DNA of 64,000 nucleotides, from contig CBDCQE010000001.1 of NCBI GenBank assembly GCA_965220505.1, positions 1,488,001 to 1,552,000 on the forward strand, written 5' to 3'. The notes under the pieces were generated by a model. That model was not told the DNA's origin. It saw nothing but the letters and a program-made list of their open reading frames with translations, and ran no database searches. How positions within the stretch are numbered: position 1 is the stretch's first letter; every line of letters starts with the position of its first letter. Below, one piece after another: positions 16,486 through 25,209 of this stretch. Position numbers and translations under genes: made by a program. This DNA comes from Bin87 sp965220505 (GTDB lineage Bacteria > Chloroflexota > Dehalococcoidia > Lucifugimonadales > UBA3495).

Positions 16486-17630
16486 CACGGCAGCACTTCG
16501 GTCTCCCGCAGCAGCTTGAGCGTGCCTTCCAGATCGCTGAGGTTGCCCAGATCAACATTGGGCGGGTCCAGGGACTCCATAGGTGGCAGATCGCCAACCG
16601 GTTCGACTCCGGCTGATACCGGGTATTCCTTGATTTCCTGCGCGAAGTAGGTTTGGGCAGGTTCGCCGAGCAGGAAGTCAACGAATTCCTCGGCGATGTC
16701 CTTGTTCTCAGACGCGTCCAGTATGCCCACGCCGGCCACCAACACCAGCGCGCCCGGGTCGCCGTTGCCGATGTAGTGGTTCCGCGCACCGAACCCCTCG
16801 CCATGCTCCTCAAGGAAACGTTCCAGGTAGTAGTGATTCACGAAACCCACGTCCACTTCGCCGGTCGCTACGTCCGATACGGTGGTCACATTGTTGGGAT
16901 AGTCCACCGTGTCGTTGTCCCGCATACCGATCAGCCAGTCGCGGGCCGCGTCCTCGCCAACAGTGAGCCGCAGGGCCGTAATGAACGCCTGGAAGGAGCC
17001 GTTGCGCGGCGCCCAGCCGACCCGTCCCCGCCACTCCGGCGCGGTGAAGTCCAGTATGGACGGCGGCAAGTCGGTTTCGGGATCGATGGCGTCGGTGTTG
17101 TAGATGATGGTGCGCGCTCGCCCCGACGTTCCGACCCAGAGGCCGGCCGGGGAGCGGAACCGGGGGTCCACCCTGTCCAGCATGGCCTGGGGAATCGGGG
17201 CCAGCATTCCGGAGTCGGCCAGGATGCCCAAGGAACCGGGTTCCTGCATGAATACGACGTCGGCCGGCGTGTTGTCACCCTCTTCCAGGAGCGTGGCTGC
17301 AGTCGCCGCGCTGCCGGCGTACTTCACCCTGATGTCGATCCCGGTCTGCTCGCCGAATGCCAACAGCAAAGGATGCACCAGGGTCTGCGAACGCCCGGAA
17401 TACACGGTGAGGGTGCGGTCCCGGTCCGGCGCGGGCGTTGCCGTTGGCGGGACTGGAGTGTTGGTTGGGGCCGGAGCGGAGGTTGCTCCTCCGGCAGCCG
17501 CTGGCGGAACGGTCGGTGCGGGGGGCAATGGCTCGGCGCCTCCCCCGCACCCCGTCATCGCCAGCGCCAGCAGCAACAAACCGGCCGGCAACCAGAACGC
17601 CCTGGCTCCCAATCGAGACGGACTCTTCAT
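16485..17630 (-). CDS. Iron-type ABC transporter substrate-binding lipoprotein (FutA/FbpA-like)
   Basis: The 381-residue protein begins with a basic signal, LLLLALAMTGC lipobox (Cys about 28) and a Pro/Thr linker. The mature domain starts LTVYSGRSQTLVHPLLLAFGEQTGIDIRVKYAG, the standard opening of ferric-binding proteins of class II fold, followed by GTSGRARTIIYNT, APRNGSFQAFITALRLTVGE and FVNHYYLERF. The paired Tyr in NHYYLERF corresponds to the ferric-ligand tyrosines of the family. AGGAG precedes the ATG. No permease or ATPase lies next to it, so partners must be elsewhere. It sits between an FEA1-like lipoprotein and a GT-C protein, and opposite an imelysin operon, which supports iron. Confidence 0.88.
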   Translation of the reverse strand: MKSPSRLGARAFWLPAGLLLLALAMTGCGGGAEPLPPAPTVPPAAAGGATSAPAPTNTPVPPTATPAPDRDRTLTVYSGRSQTLVHPLLLAFGEQTGIDIRVKYAGSAATAATLLEEGDNTPADVVFMQEPGSLGILADSGMLAPIPQAMLDRVDPRFRSPAGLWVGTSGRARTIIYNTDAIDPETDLPPSILDFTAPEWRGRVGWAPRNGSFQAFITALRLTVGEDAARDWLIGMRDNDTVDYPNNVTTVSDVATGEVDVGFVNHYYLERFLEEHGEGFGARNHYIGNGDPGALVLVAGVGILDASENKDIAEEFVDFLLGEPAQTYFAQEIKEYPVSAGVEPVGDLPPMESLDPPNVDLGNLSDLEGTLKLLRETEVLP

Positions 17631-17667
17631 GTTTTGGTTCTCCTGTTTCAGACTGGGGAGTCTATCA

Positions 17668-19098
17668 TCAGTAGCCGGTGACGAGATCGTCCGGCGTTAA
17701 CAAGAGCGACGCCGCAACGCTGTTGAGCGCAGCCAGGGCCGCGTCGCGGGAGGCCGCGGTAATCTGGTCCGGCTCGGCCGTCACGTAGGCCAATATGGTC
17801 TCGTCCACCGACGGGTCTACGTTGGCAACCTCGGGCTGGATGGACTGGTAGAACGCCAGGGCTTCCACCTGGTGGGTTCCCGGGTCCTTGCCTTCCTGCA
17901 CGTCATTGTACGAGACGCCAATGTACCGGACGGTGGCGAGGTAGAAGAGGGCGTTGTAGCGTGAGTACACATCGCGAATAGCCGCGTCCATCGCCGCCCG
18001 GTCGCCGGCTTCGGCAGCCTGCCGGGCCCGTTCCATCGCTTCGCGCAAGGGAACGTCGATGGCGCCTTCTCGCCCGAAGTTGCCTTCGCGGGCCTGGGCC
18101 AGCGCCGCCAGCGAATTGGGGTATTCGCCGTCAACTTCCTCGCCCACGTAGACGGCCCACGCCTCGTCGATCAGGCCGGAGCGCATCTGCTCGGCCCCGA
18201 TGATCATGTAGAACTTGGACCAGTGGTACAGGATCCTGAGCATCCCTTTATTGACCGCTTGCCGTCGCTGGGCATCGCTGTAATTTTCAGCTTCTCCCCG
18301 TCCGCGTATGACGTTCTCAATCGGGTCGTCGAGGAAGGTTCCAGATCCGTAGAACTCAGCGGACTCGGGGAAATAGGTCGATGGCATGGTTCCTGCCGCG
18401 AAGCTCCGCAGAGTGCGGCTCTGTGCACCGAGGCGCGTATGCGACCCGGCTTCGTACAGCAGCCAGATTTCGGCCGCCGGGAACGGCTTGCCTTCACTGA
18501 TGACGTTGGTTAGCTGGGCTATTGCCTGGTAGTCCGTGGAAATCTTCTGGTAGATCTCGCGGTTGGTCGTGGGATGATAATACCCGTCGGACGCGGTGGG
18601 TCCCTCGGTCTCATAGCTGAGCCCAGTGGGAATCATCAGACCGCCCGCTTTCTCCTGGCCCATCATTGCCCCGGTAGCGGCGCCAGATGCGGAGCCGGTA
18701 CCCGTGCCGGCTCCGACGCCGGACACTGACCCCGTACCCATTCCGGTGCCGGATGCTGAGACGGATGCCGTTCCATTGCTGCCGCCGATTACCGATATGG
18801 TGGGACGGTCCTCACCCCGGCGCACCGCTTCTTCCGCCGCTGCCTGAGCGCTGCCGGCTGCTGCCGCCGCTTCCCAAGCTGCCACTGCTGCGTCTTGAGC
18901 GGCGTCCGCTGCTGCCTGGGCCGCTTGCGCCGCGGCTTCTGCGGCTCTCGAATCGACCGGGGCCGCCGGCGCGGCGGCCGGTGGTTCCTGCTGGCAGCCC
19001 ATAGCCAGGGCGAGCAGCGCCGTCAACGCCAGACCTGTGATCCAATACTGTCGGCGGGGCCGTGAACCCCACTTTCCGATGTGATCACACACTTTCAT
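17668..19098 (-). CDS. FEA1-like lipoprotein, putative iron-assimilation protein
   Basis: The 476-residue product has a lipoprotein signal (LALTALLALAMGC), then an Ala/Gln/Glu-rich helix (about 45-95) and a low-complexity Ser/Gly/Thr stretch (about 105-150). The ~310-residue C-terminal domain is helical, with YQKISTDYQAIAQLTNVISEGKPFPAAEIWLLYEAGSHTRLG and later RYIGVSYNDVQEGKDPGTHQVEALAFY. This resembles the Fe-assimilating FEA1 family, periplasmic proteins induced by low iron, also annotated as lipoproteins in Chloroflexota. The family match is from memory and moderately sure. GGAGG lies before the ATG. It is 37 bases upstream of the iron-type binding protein in the same operon. Confidence 0.65.
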   Translation of the reverse strand: MKVCDHIGKWGSRPRRQYWITGLALTALLALAMGCQQEPPAAAPAAPVDSRAAEAAAQAAQAAADAAQDAAVAAWEAAAAAGSAQAAAEEAVRRGEDRPTISVIGGSNGTASVSASGTGMGTGSVSGVGAGTGTGSASGAATGAMMGQEKAGGLMIPTGLSYETEGPTASDGYYHPTTNREIYQKISTDYQAIAQLTNVISEGKPFPAAEIWLLYEAGSHTRLGAQSRTLRSFAAGTMPSTYFPESAEFYGSGTFLDDPIENVIRGRGEAENYSDAQRRQAVNKGMLRILYHWSKFYMIIGAEQMRSGLIDEAWAVYVGEEVDGEYPNSLAALAQAREGNFGREGAIDVPLREAMERARQAAEAGDRAAMDAAIRDVYSRYNALFYLATVRYIGVSYNDVQEGKDPGTHQVEALAFYQSIQPEVANVDPSVDETILAYVTAEPDQITAASRDAALAALNSVAASLLLTPDDLVTGY

Positions 19099-19125
19099 CG
19101 TCCTCCTTGATGGTTTCCTGTACGC

Positions 19126-22100
19126 CTACCGGCTCAGCATCTCGCGCAGCATCCCGGTGGGGACGCGCCAGAGATATTCGGGGCCAACGAATGAACTGCC
19201 CTTGGTGCGCCGCTGGTACGAGACGGGAACTTCCCGCATCCGCATGCCCTTTTTGAGCAGGTCCATGGTCAGCACCTGGGCGTAGTTGTAGTCGTGGATG
19301 ATCTCGGCGCACTCCAGCGCCCGGCGGGAGAAGGCCCGGAAGCCGGTCTGCCCGTCGGTAATGCGCCGCCCGGCCGCCAGGTTGAGCGCCGCGGTAAACG
19401 CGATATTTCCGATGCGCCGGAACGCCCGCTGGTCGGGGCGATTGCCGAGGTATCTCGAACCCAGCACATAGTCGGCGTCGCCGGACTCAATAGGCGCCAA
19501 CAGGTCGGGAATCTGCTCCGGCGCGTATTCGCCGTCGGCGTCGACGTACACCGCAGCCCGGGCGTCCAACTCGTTGGCGGCGGCCAGGCCGGTGCGCAGG
19601 GCAGCGCCCAAGCCCCGGTTGACTTGGTGCGATATGACCACATCCGCGCCGTGCTGGCGGGCGATCTCGGCCGTCTCGTCGGTCGACCCATCGTCCACCA
19701 CGATCACCCTTAGTTCGGGTCGCTGCTGGCGAGGTATTCGTGCCAACGTGGACGGCAGGTTCTCCGCCTCGTTGTACGCCGGCACGATCACTGCCACGGG
19801 TCGGGTCGACTCATCCGCGTCAGGAACGCCGAGCACCTGTCCGACGGACTGGGCCGGCGGTTCTACGCCGAGGTAGTAGGCGATGGTGGCGGTCACGTCC
19901 ATCACAGAACGCGGCGTATCCACCGGCCCGACCAATTCCACTCCCTCTCCCCACATGATGCAGGGCACGTATCGCTCCGTCGGGCCCATGTGGCCGTGCC
20001 CGCCGATGCCGATGCCCTGGCCGTGGTCGGCGGTAATCACCACCGTCGCCCCTTCCAGGTAACCAACCGAGTCGCACCACCCCAGAAAATCTTCAATATG
20101 TCGGTCGCTGTCCTCGATCTTGGCCAGGTATTCGGAGTTGTAGCTGCCCCGAGCGTGGCCGGTCTGGTCAACGCTCAGCAGTTGCAGGATGAGCAGATCC
20201 GGGTCATCCCGTAGGACGACCGTTTTGGCCCTTGCTTTCAGCGCGTCGTCGATCTCATCGTTGTTGGTGACGGCGGTGACGGTTTCAACGTCGGTTTCGC
20301 CGAAGGCATCCACCAGGTGAGCGATGCCCACCAGCTTGCCGGTCAATCCGCCGGCTCGCAGCGCGTCGAATATGGTTTCGCACTTGACGCCCAGGCTGGG
20401 CACGAAGTTGCTGGACATCCCGTGGACGCGGGGCGGCACGCCGGTGAACATGGAACTGAACCCGGTGACCGTGCGGGCCGGGTACACGGTGGAGGTATCG
20501 ATGTAGTCGACGCCCTCCTTGCGGATTTTGTCTATGAACGGGGTGTCTGCCTCCTCCAACCGGTCGAATCGGCACCCGTCAATGACGATGGTGATGAACC
20601 GGCGGGAGATTCGCTGCCCCGGCACAGCCCGTAGTCGAGTAGGCACCAGCGACGGGGCGGGAGGCCAGGTGAAGAACCATTGGTGCAGCAGCAGGGCAGT
20701 GATCGCGACGCCCAACGTGAACCCTTCCATGGCCGCGAATGTCCAGATCGCTGGCTGCTCGACCAGGATCTGAAAAGCGAGGACCAGGATCGCCAGTTTG
20801 GGAATCTGCTCGAGGAAATTGCCGCTGGTGGGGTCCGGATTCTCCAGCACCAGCCGCCAGAAGCGGGTGAAGTTGAACCAGGACGTACCGATGCGCAGGT
20901 GGTAATAGATCGTCCCCCACAGAACAATTGTGAAAGTCAGGTAAACGCCCAGGAGGAGACCGATCGCTATAACGTCGAAAAACCGGAACGCGGCCAGAAA
21001 CACACCGAGGTACGCCCATAGCGCTATTCGCAATTTCAACGGGAAGTCGAAACGGTAGAAGACGACGAACATGGGCGCCAGCGCCAACAAGGCAAGGCCG
21101 GCGCGCAGCCAGTAACCTCCATCGGTGAGGTGGGGGATGCTCAGCAGTGCCAACATCCCCAGGGTGAACACGGGGGTGAAGGGTTTGCCCTCGTTGAGCA
21201 CGTTCCAGGCCCGGGCCGCGAATATCTCAAACCGCGAGGCGTGCTTGTCGCCCTCCGCTGAACCCCGCAGGGCGCCCAGGCCCCAGGTGGGAACCAGGTC
21301 ACGTACAGCAACCAGGGTGAATGCGGCTGCGAAGGTGTAGGAATAGGCGAACTTGAGGCCGTGGGTGAGCACCGCCAGCGCCAGCCCCTCTTCCCACGGG
21401 ATACCCAGGGCGTACAGGGCGCCGGTCATGCTGGCTTCGTACACTCCTATTCCGCCCGGGGTCACGTGAAACACCTGGAAGAGGATGGTGAAGGCGGTTA
21501 CCGCAATGGCGGCGGAAAGGGAGATTTCGGTCCCCAGGGCTTGGGCCGCGACCAGGAGAACGCCGGCCTCCAGGATCCAGCTCGGCAGAGTCCACAGCGC
21601 CGCTAGTCCGATGCGACCCCGCGACATGAGCGCGAGCTCGGCTCGCAGGGTGTCCAACCTGCCGCGTAGCGGCCTCGGGATCAGGGCGTCAACGGACCGA
21701 AACCGCAGCATGGTGACCGCCAACGCCGCAGCGAGTACCACGGCCACCGGTATGGCGAGACCGCGTAACCAATCGAGCCGTGCGTCGAACGATGAGACCA
21801 ACGCTCCGAACGCGGCCGCGATGATAATTAACGATGCGAAATCCAACAGGCGCGCTACAGCAGTCGAGGCGGCTGCCTCGGTCAGGGGAATACCTCGCCG
21901 TGCGGCCAGCAACGGTCGCGCCGCCTCGCCCAGTTTGAACGGGAGCAGGTGGTTGGCCAGGAGCGCCGCCTGCAAGTAAGTGAACAGGTCAAAAACGTTT
22001 GCGCCTCCGGCCATCAGCTGACGCCAGGCGAAGGATCTCAGCACGAACGCGCCCGTATAACTGACCAGCAGCAAACCGAGCAGTTCAGGTCGGACCACGA

Positions 22101-22302
22101 GGACGCGCAGCGCGACCGGCATTTGGCTCCAATCGGCGAGCCACCACACCAACAGCCCGATGGCGACGGTGAGCGGCAATCCGATACCGATACGTAGCGC
22201 GGCGCTTCGACCGGAAGCGCCAAGCAATGAACCGGAGCCGGCGCGGATCGATTCAGCCCCGTGTTCGCCCTGGTTTGCTCGGTAGGATTCCCGCATCGTC
22301 AT
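19126..22302 (-). CDS. Triple fusion: lysylphosphatidylglycerol-flippase-like / phosphodiesterase / family 2 glycosyltransferase
   Basis: The 1058-residue protein (ATG 22302; the longer frame would need a TTG) combines three parts. Residues about 30-340: a polytopic UPF0104/MprF-like domain with LLANHLLPFKLGEAARPLLA and HVTPGGIGVYEASM. About 370-550: further membrane segments. About 565-825: a type I phosphodiesterase/alkaline-phosphatase-fold domain with FITIVIDGCRFDR, the nucleophile Thr region YPARTVTGFSSMF, VDQTGHARG, and VVITADHGQGIGIGGHGH. About 832-1058: a GT2 domain with VIVPAYNEAENL, VVDDGSTDET and VDADGEY. This suggests lipid-linked glycan or phospho-head-group handling at the membrane. 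It heads an operon with the FEA1-like lipoprotein 27 bases downstream. Confidence 0.85.
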   Translation of the reverse strand: MTMRESYRANQGEHGAESIRAGSGSLLGASGRSAALRIGIGLPLTVAIGLLVWWLADWSQMPVALRVLVVRPELLGLLLVSYTGAFVLRSFAWRQLMAGGANVFDLFTYLQAALLANHLLPFKLGEAARPLLAARRGIPLTEAAASTAVARLLDFASLIIIAAAFGALVSSFDARLDWLRGLAIPVAVVLAAALAVTMLRFRSVDALIPRPLRGRLDTLRAELALMSRGRIGLAALWTLPSWILEAGVLLVAAQALGTEISLSAAIAVTAFTILFQVFHVTPGGIGVYEASMTGALYALGIPWEEGLALAVLTHGLKFAYSYTFAAAFTLVAVRDLVPTWGLGALRGSAEGDKHASRFEIFAARAWNVLNEGKPFTPVFTLGMLALLSIPHLTDGGYWLRAGLALLALAPMFVVFYRFDFPLKLRIALWAYLGVFLAAFRFFDVIAIGLLLGVYLTFTIVLWGTIYYHLRIGTSWFNFTRFWRLVLENPDPTSGNFLEQIPKLAILVLAFQILVEQPAIWTFAAMEGFTLGVAITALLLHQWFFTWPPAPSLVPTRLRAVPGQRISRRFITIVIDGCRFDRLEEADTPFIDKIRKEGVDYIDTSTVYPARTVTGFSSMFTGVPPRVHGMSSNFVPSLGVKCETIFDALRAGGLTGKLVGIAHLVDAFGETDVETVTAVTNNDEIDDALKARAKTVVLRDDPDLLILQLLSVDQTGHARGSYNSEYLAKIEDSDRHIEDFLGWCDSVGYLEGATVVITADHGQGIGIGGHGHMGPTERYVPCIMWGEGVELVGPVDTPRSVMDVTATIAYYLGVEPPAQSVGQVLGVPDADESTRPVAVIVPAYNEAENLPSTLARIPRQQRPELRVIVVDDGSTDETAEIARQHGADVVISHQVNRGLGAALRTGLAAANELDARAAVYVDADGEYAPEQIPDLLAPIESGDADYVLGSRYLGNRPDQRAFRRIGNIAFTAALNLAAGRRITDGQTGFRAFSRRALECAEIIHDYNYAQVLTMDLLKKGMRMREVPVSYQRRTKGSSFVGPEYLWRVPTGMLREMLSR

Positions 22303-22512
22303 GGTCTGCCATGCCCCTTTTGGATCCGAGATTGAAGATTTCCGTTCGCTCTTTCCGTAATCAATGCGGCCTTGCCGGGAGGAGGGATCCGACAAGGCCG
22401 GGTGCCTGGGAGGGGCGATTTACCGGAGGATCACTGCCGCTATAGCAACCCACCGATGTTTTTCGATTTTTACTGCCACCAAGGGTTGGGACGTGTGCAT
22501 GGCGGGATTAAT

Positions 22513-22526
22513 TTAGTGTCCACTAA
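22513..22526. promoter_or_regulatory. Short perfect dyad, possible operator for the minus-strand operon
   Basis: TTAGTG-TC-CACTAA is a 6+2+6 inverted repeat in an AT-rich patch about 210 bases upstream of the triple-fusion gene. A repressor site is plausible; a repeat this short can also arise by chance. Confidence 0.3.
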
Positions 22527-22902
22527 TACTTTTGTCAATACTCTACGCAGTCACGTTTTTGTCGTCCCTTTTGATCCCGGTCTAAGCGCACGTTCGGACC
22601 ATGCTGCGCTGGTTCACGCTCAGATACTGAATGCCGACCGGTTTCTGCGCGATCCAACTCGCTATCGGGCCGGACGTGTACCGACTCAACGGGCCTGGGA
22701 GGGTTCGTCCAATCCGTACACGTGGATCCGTTGGGCTGTCCACAGCACACGGTCGGGCCAAGCAGCTACCCGCGCTAGGGTCGATTCATGCTCGCCAAGT
22801 TTGGCTTCTTGGTATATGACCGGCTAAAGCCAGGCCAACATGGACGATAAGCGACGTGTTGCGTGGCGAGGTAATCTCATGGAAGGTTCTCTTGATACAT
22901 AT

Positions 22903-22923
22903 GATAATGGTACACACCATATC
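22903..22923. promoter_or_regulatory. Imperfect dyad upstream of the imelysin gene, possible metal-regulator (Fur-like) box
   Basis: GATAATGGT-ACAC-ACCATATC forms an inverted repeat whose left half begins GATAAT as in Fur boxes. It lies about 25 bases upstream of the -35 of the best promoter for the imelysin operon. Binding by Fur is inferred only from form and neighbours. Confidence 0.35.
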
Positions 22924-22948
22924 GAATGACGTTAGCGTGATCAATTGA

Positions 22949-22976
22949 TTGCGTAGCGACGGTTTTTCGGTAGAAT
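22949..22976 (+). promoter_or_regulatory. Promoter candidate for the imelysin operon
   Basis: TTGCGT at 22949-22954 and TAGAAT at 22971-22976 are 16 bases apart. The start codon at 23011 is 34 bases past the -10, with GGGGGAG in between. Confidence 0.45.
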
Positions 22977-23010
22977 GGTGAACATTCAGATCAATTTGGG
23001 GGAGATCCAA

Positions 23011-24165
23011 ATGCAACGAAAATGGCAACGTACTCTGATTGTGATACCGGGTTTGGCGCTATGTCTTGCACTGGCCGCGTTGGCCTGCGCGAGCGAGCCT
23101 CCGCCACCCCCCGCAGCGCCACCGGCTGCCATGATGGAGGAACCCAAGTTAGATGTGGCCGCTCTCAAGACCGAGGTTGTCGCCCATTACGACGATGGCG
23201 TGCACGCTCTCTATTCGCAAAGCCTGGCGTCGGCCAGGATCATGGATGCGGCCATAGATGCTTTCGTGGCCGATCCCAATCCGGCAACCCTCGAATCAGC
23301 CAAACGGGCGTGGCTCCGCGCCCGTGACGACTACGGTCCCACCGAGGTGTTCCGTTTCTACGGCGGCCCCATCGACAACGAAGAGGATGGCCCGGAAGGC
23401 TTGATCAACACCTGGCCAATGGACGAGTCGTACATCGACCACGTGGAGGGCAACCCCACGGCCGGCATAATTGATATGCCTGACGAGTAGCCGACGATCG
23501 ATGCCGACCTCATTATCTCGCTGAATGAAGAAGGCGGGGAGGAAAACGTCTCCACCGGCTGGCACGCAATCGAGTTCCTTCTGTGGGGACAGGACCTGAA
23601 TGCCGACGGTCCCGGAGACCGCCCGGTTACGGATTACACCACTGCGGACAATGCTGACCGGCGCGGGCAGTACCTTGCGGTAGCGTGCGACACGCTGCTC
23701 GGCCACCTCCAGGACATGGTGGACGCCTGGGCTCCCGGCGGAGACAACTACCGGGCCGAGTTCCTGGCGATGCCCGTTGATGACGCCCTCGTGAACATCA
23801 TCACTGGCGCCGGCGCGCTCAGCCAGGGCGAATTGGCGGGCGAGCGGATGAACGTCGCCTACGAAGAGCGTTCCCAGGAGGACGAACACTCCTGCTTCTC
23901 CGACAACACCGTTGCGGACATCGTCGGCAACGCCATCGGCGTGCGCATGGTACTGACCGGCGACTACGGTGTGGTCTCCGGGCCGGGCATCATTGACCTG
24001 TACGCTGCGGAGAACGAGTCGCTGGCACAGCAATTGAGTGAAGAGACCAGAGTGGCCGTGAACATGGCCCACAATATTCCGGATCCCTTCGACCAGCACC
24101 TCACCGACACCGCTGCCGACAGCGCGTTTGGTCGCTCCTCGGAAAATGTCCCGCGAGGAGCGTGA
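23011..24165 (+). pseudogene. Imelysin/EfeO-like (peptidase M75) iron-regulated lipoprotein, interrupted by TAG and altered at the 3' end
   Basis: From the ATG at 23011 (after GGGGGAG) the frame encodes a lipoprotein signal (LALAALACASEPPPP) and imelysin sequence: RAWLRARDDYGPTEVFRFYGGPIDN, then TAG at 23488-23490, then in the same frame LIISLNEEGGEENVSTGWHAIEFLLWGQDLN with the family's GxHxxE motif. Homologues have an aromatic residue near the TAG position, so a Tyr codon may have changed to TAG. The frame continues to FDQHLTDTAADSAFG and then stops early in an unrelated tail at 24165. The protein would bind iron outside the membrane. Two lesions suggest decay. Confidence 0.85.
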
Positions 24166-24196
24166 AGCCTTGTTGCGTTTCCTGGAGTCGCTGTGA
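24146..24196 (+). pseudogene. Remnant of a di-heme oxidoreductase-like 3' end
   Basis: In the +1 frame relative to the imelysin tail the sequence reads MSREEREALLRFLESL and stop. This resembles the extreme C-terminus of di-heme peroxidase-like (DUF1111) oxidoreductases, which often sit between imelysin genes. Its stop overlaps the next start as TGATG, as expected for an operon gene. I infer that most of this gene was lost by a deletion that joined it to the end of the imelysin gene. Confidence 0.45.
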
Positions 24197-24804
24197 TGCG
24201 AGAGCTTTCCGGATATTGGATCGCGGGGGTCTTGATCGCGGCGTTGGCGGCAATAGTCTGTGCCAGCGCGGGAAGTCCCCCCAGCCAGGGCGCCTTTGGA
24301 GAAACCCGGAGCGACGCCACTGAAGACTCCGGCGTTGCGGCTCCCAGCAAACAGGGAGCGATCGCCAGCCTCACCGATGGCTTGATACTGCCGCGCTTGC
24401 GATCCGTAGCCGAGGAGATAAGCGACGCCCAGGCCGCGCTGTACGCGCTTTGCAGCGACCTCAATCCGGAAACGCTGGCTGACGCCCGGACGGCATGGCA
24501 TGAAGCACGAGCCGAATGGCTGCGTTCGCAGGCCATCTGGTTCGGTCCAGTGATGGACCGGCGTTCGCGCTCTCTGGTCGATTGGGCGCCCGTCGACTCG
24601 GAGCGAATCGAAAAATCCCTGAGCAAGCGTGAAACCGTCACTGCCAACGATGTCCGCGAATTCCTGGGGACCACGCAGCGGGGAATGGGGGCCATCGAGT
24701 ACGTCGTGTTCGGCGACGACACCCTGGGCATCAGTGACTTGGTGCGGGGCGTCTCCCCCGCCTCCGACGCGGCGACGGCGCGCGCGATACCAACCAAGAC
24801 GTGA
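24196..24804 (+). pseudogene. Second imelysin-like protein, C-terminally truncated
   Basis: The ~200-residue product has an N-terminal hydrophobic signal (WIAGVLIAALAAIVCASAG), then imelysin features: LILPRLRSVAEEISDAQAAL, LADARTAWHEARAEWLRSQAIWFGPVMD and TTQRGMGAIEYVVFGDD, corresponding to the GxHxIEYLLF region. It ends soon afterwards in ATARAIPTKT, whereas imelysins of this type usually extend well past 300 residues. No continuation could be found in other frames. The ATG overlaps the upstream stop (TGATG). It may be non-functional, consistent with the damage in the preceding genes. Confidence 0.6.
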
Positions 24805-25209
24805 ACTCGCCGGCAGGCCGCGCACCATGGTCCGGTAGTGCGCGCGCTCCATTGTTTGAGGCAGTCGAACAGTCCCAGGTACGGTGCAATGAGACCACTT
24901 GGATAACCCCGGCGATCTACTTCGGTACCCGTACTGCGGATCAACCGGCAGAAAGCTTCTGCCAGAGGCGCAACTTCCTGCTGCGTAAGAATGCTGCGAC
25001 ATTCAACGTTGGGCTGGTAAGCGGTTCAAACTCCGTGCCGGCATGGTGGGCGCGTTGCCCAACCGGGCTGCGGACCCACTTCCCCTCGTTTCGCTCGGCC
25101 TGATATTGAGAGTGAAGAACGGGTTCAGGAGCAACGGGTGTGGCTGCCCGACGGGTGGGCGGACACTCGGCGGCCGCCCGCAACGCGGCGAAACCCTGCG
25201 CATGCACGT
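24805..25209. other. Gene-free interval after the truncated imelysin
   Basis: No gene, terminator or promoter could be supported. It probably contains the debris of the 3' part of the imelysin operon, but no frame matches the family. Confidence 0.35.

Larger units (their letters stand above)
22303..23010. other. Divergent regulatory interval between two iron-related operons
   Basis: No gene is supported in about 700 bases. The middle is AT-rich. It holds a small perfect dyad TTAGTGTCCACTAA (22513-22526), a larger imperfect dyad (22903-22923) and a promoter candidate (22949-22976). GGGGGAG just before 23011 is the imelysin ribosome binding site. Confidence 0.5.

Noticed and set aside
23296..25002. 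568-codon minus-strand frame across the imelysin region
   Set aside because: Recognisable imelysin sequence lies on the plus strand; the minus frame has no family features.
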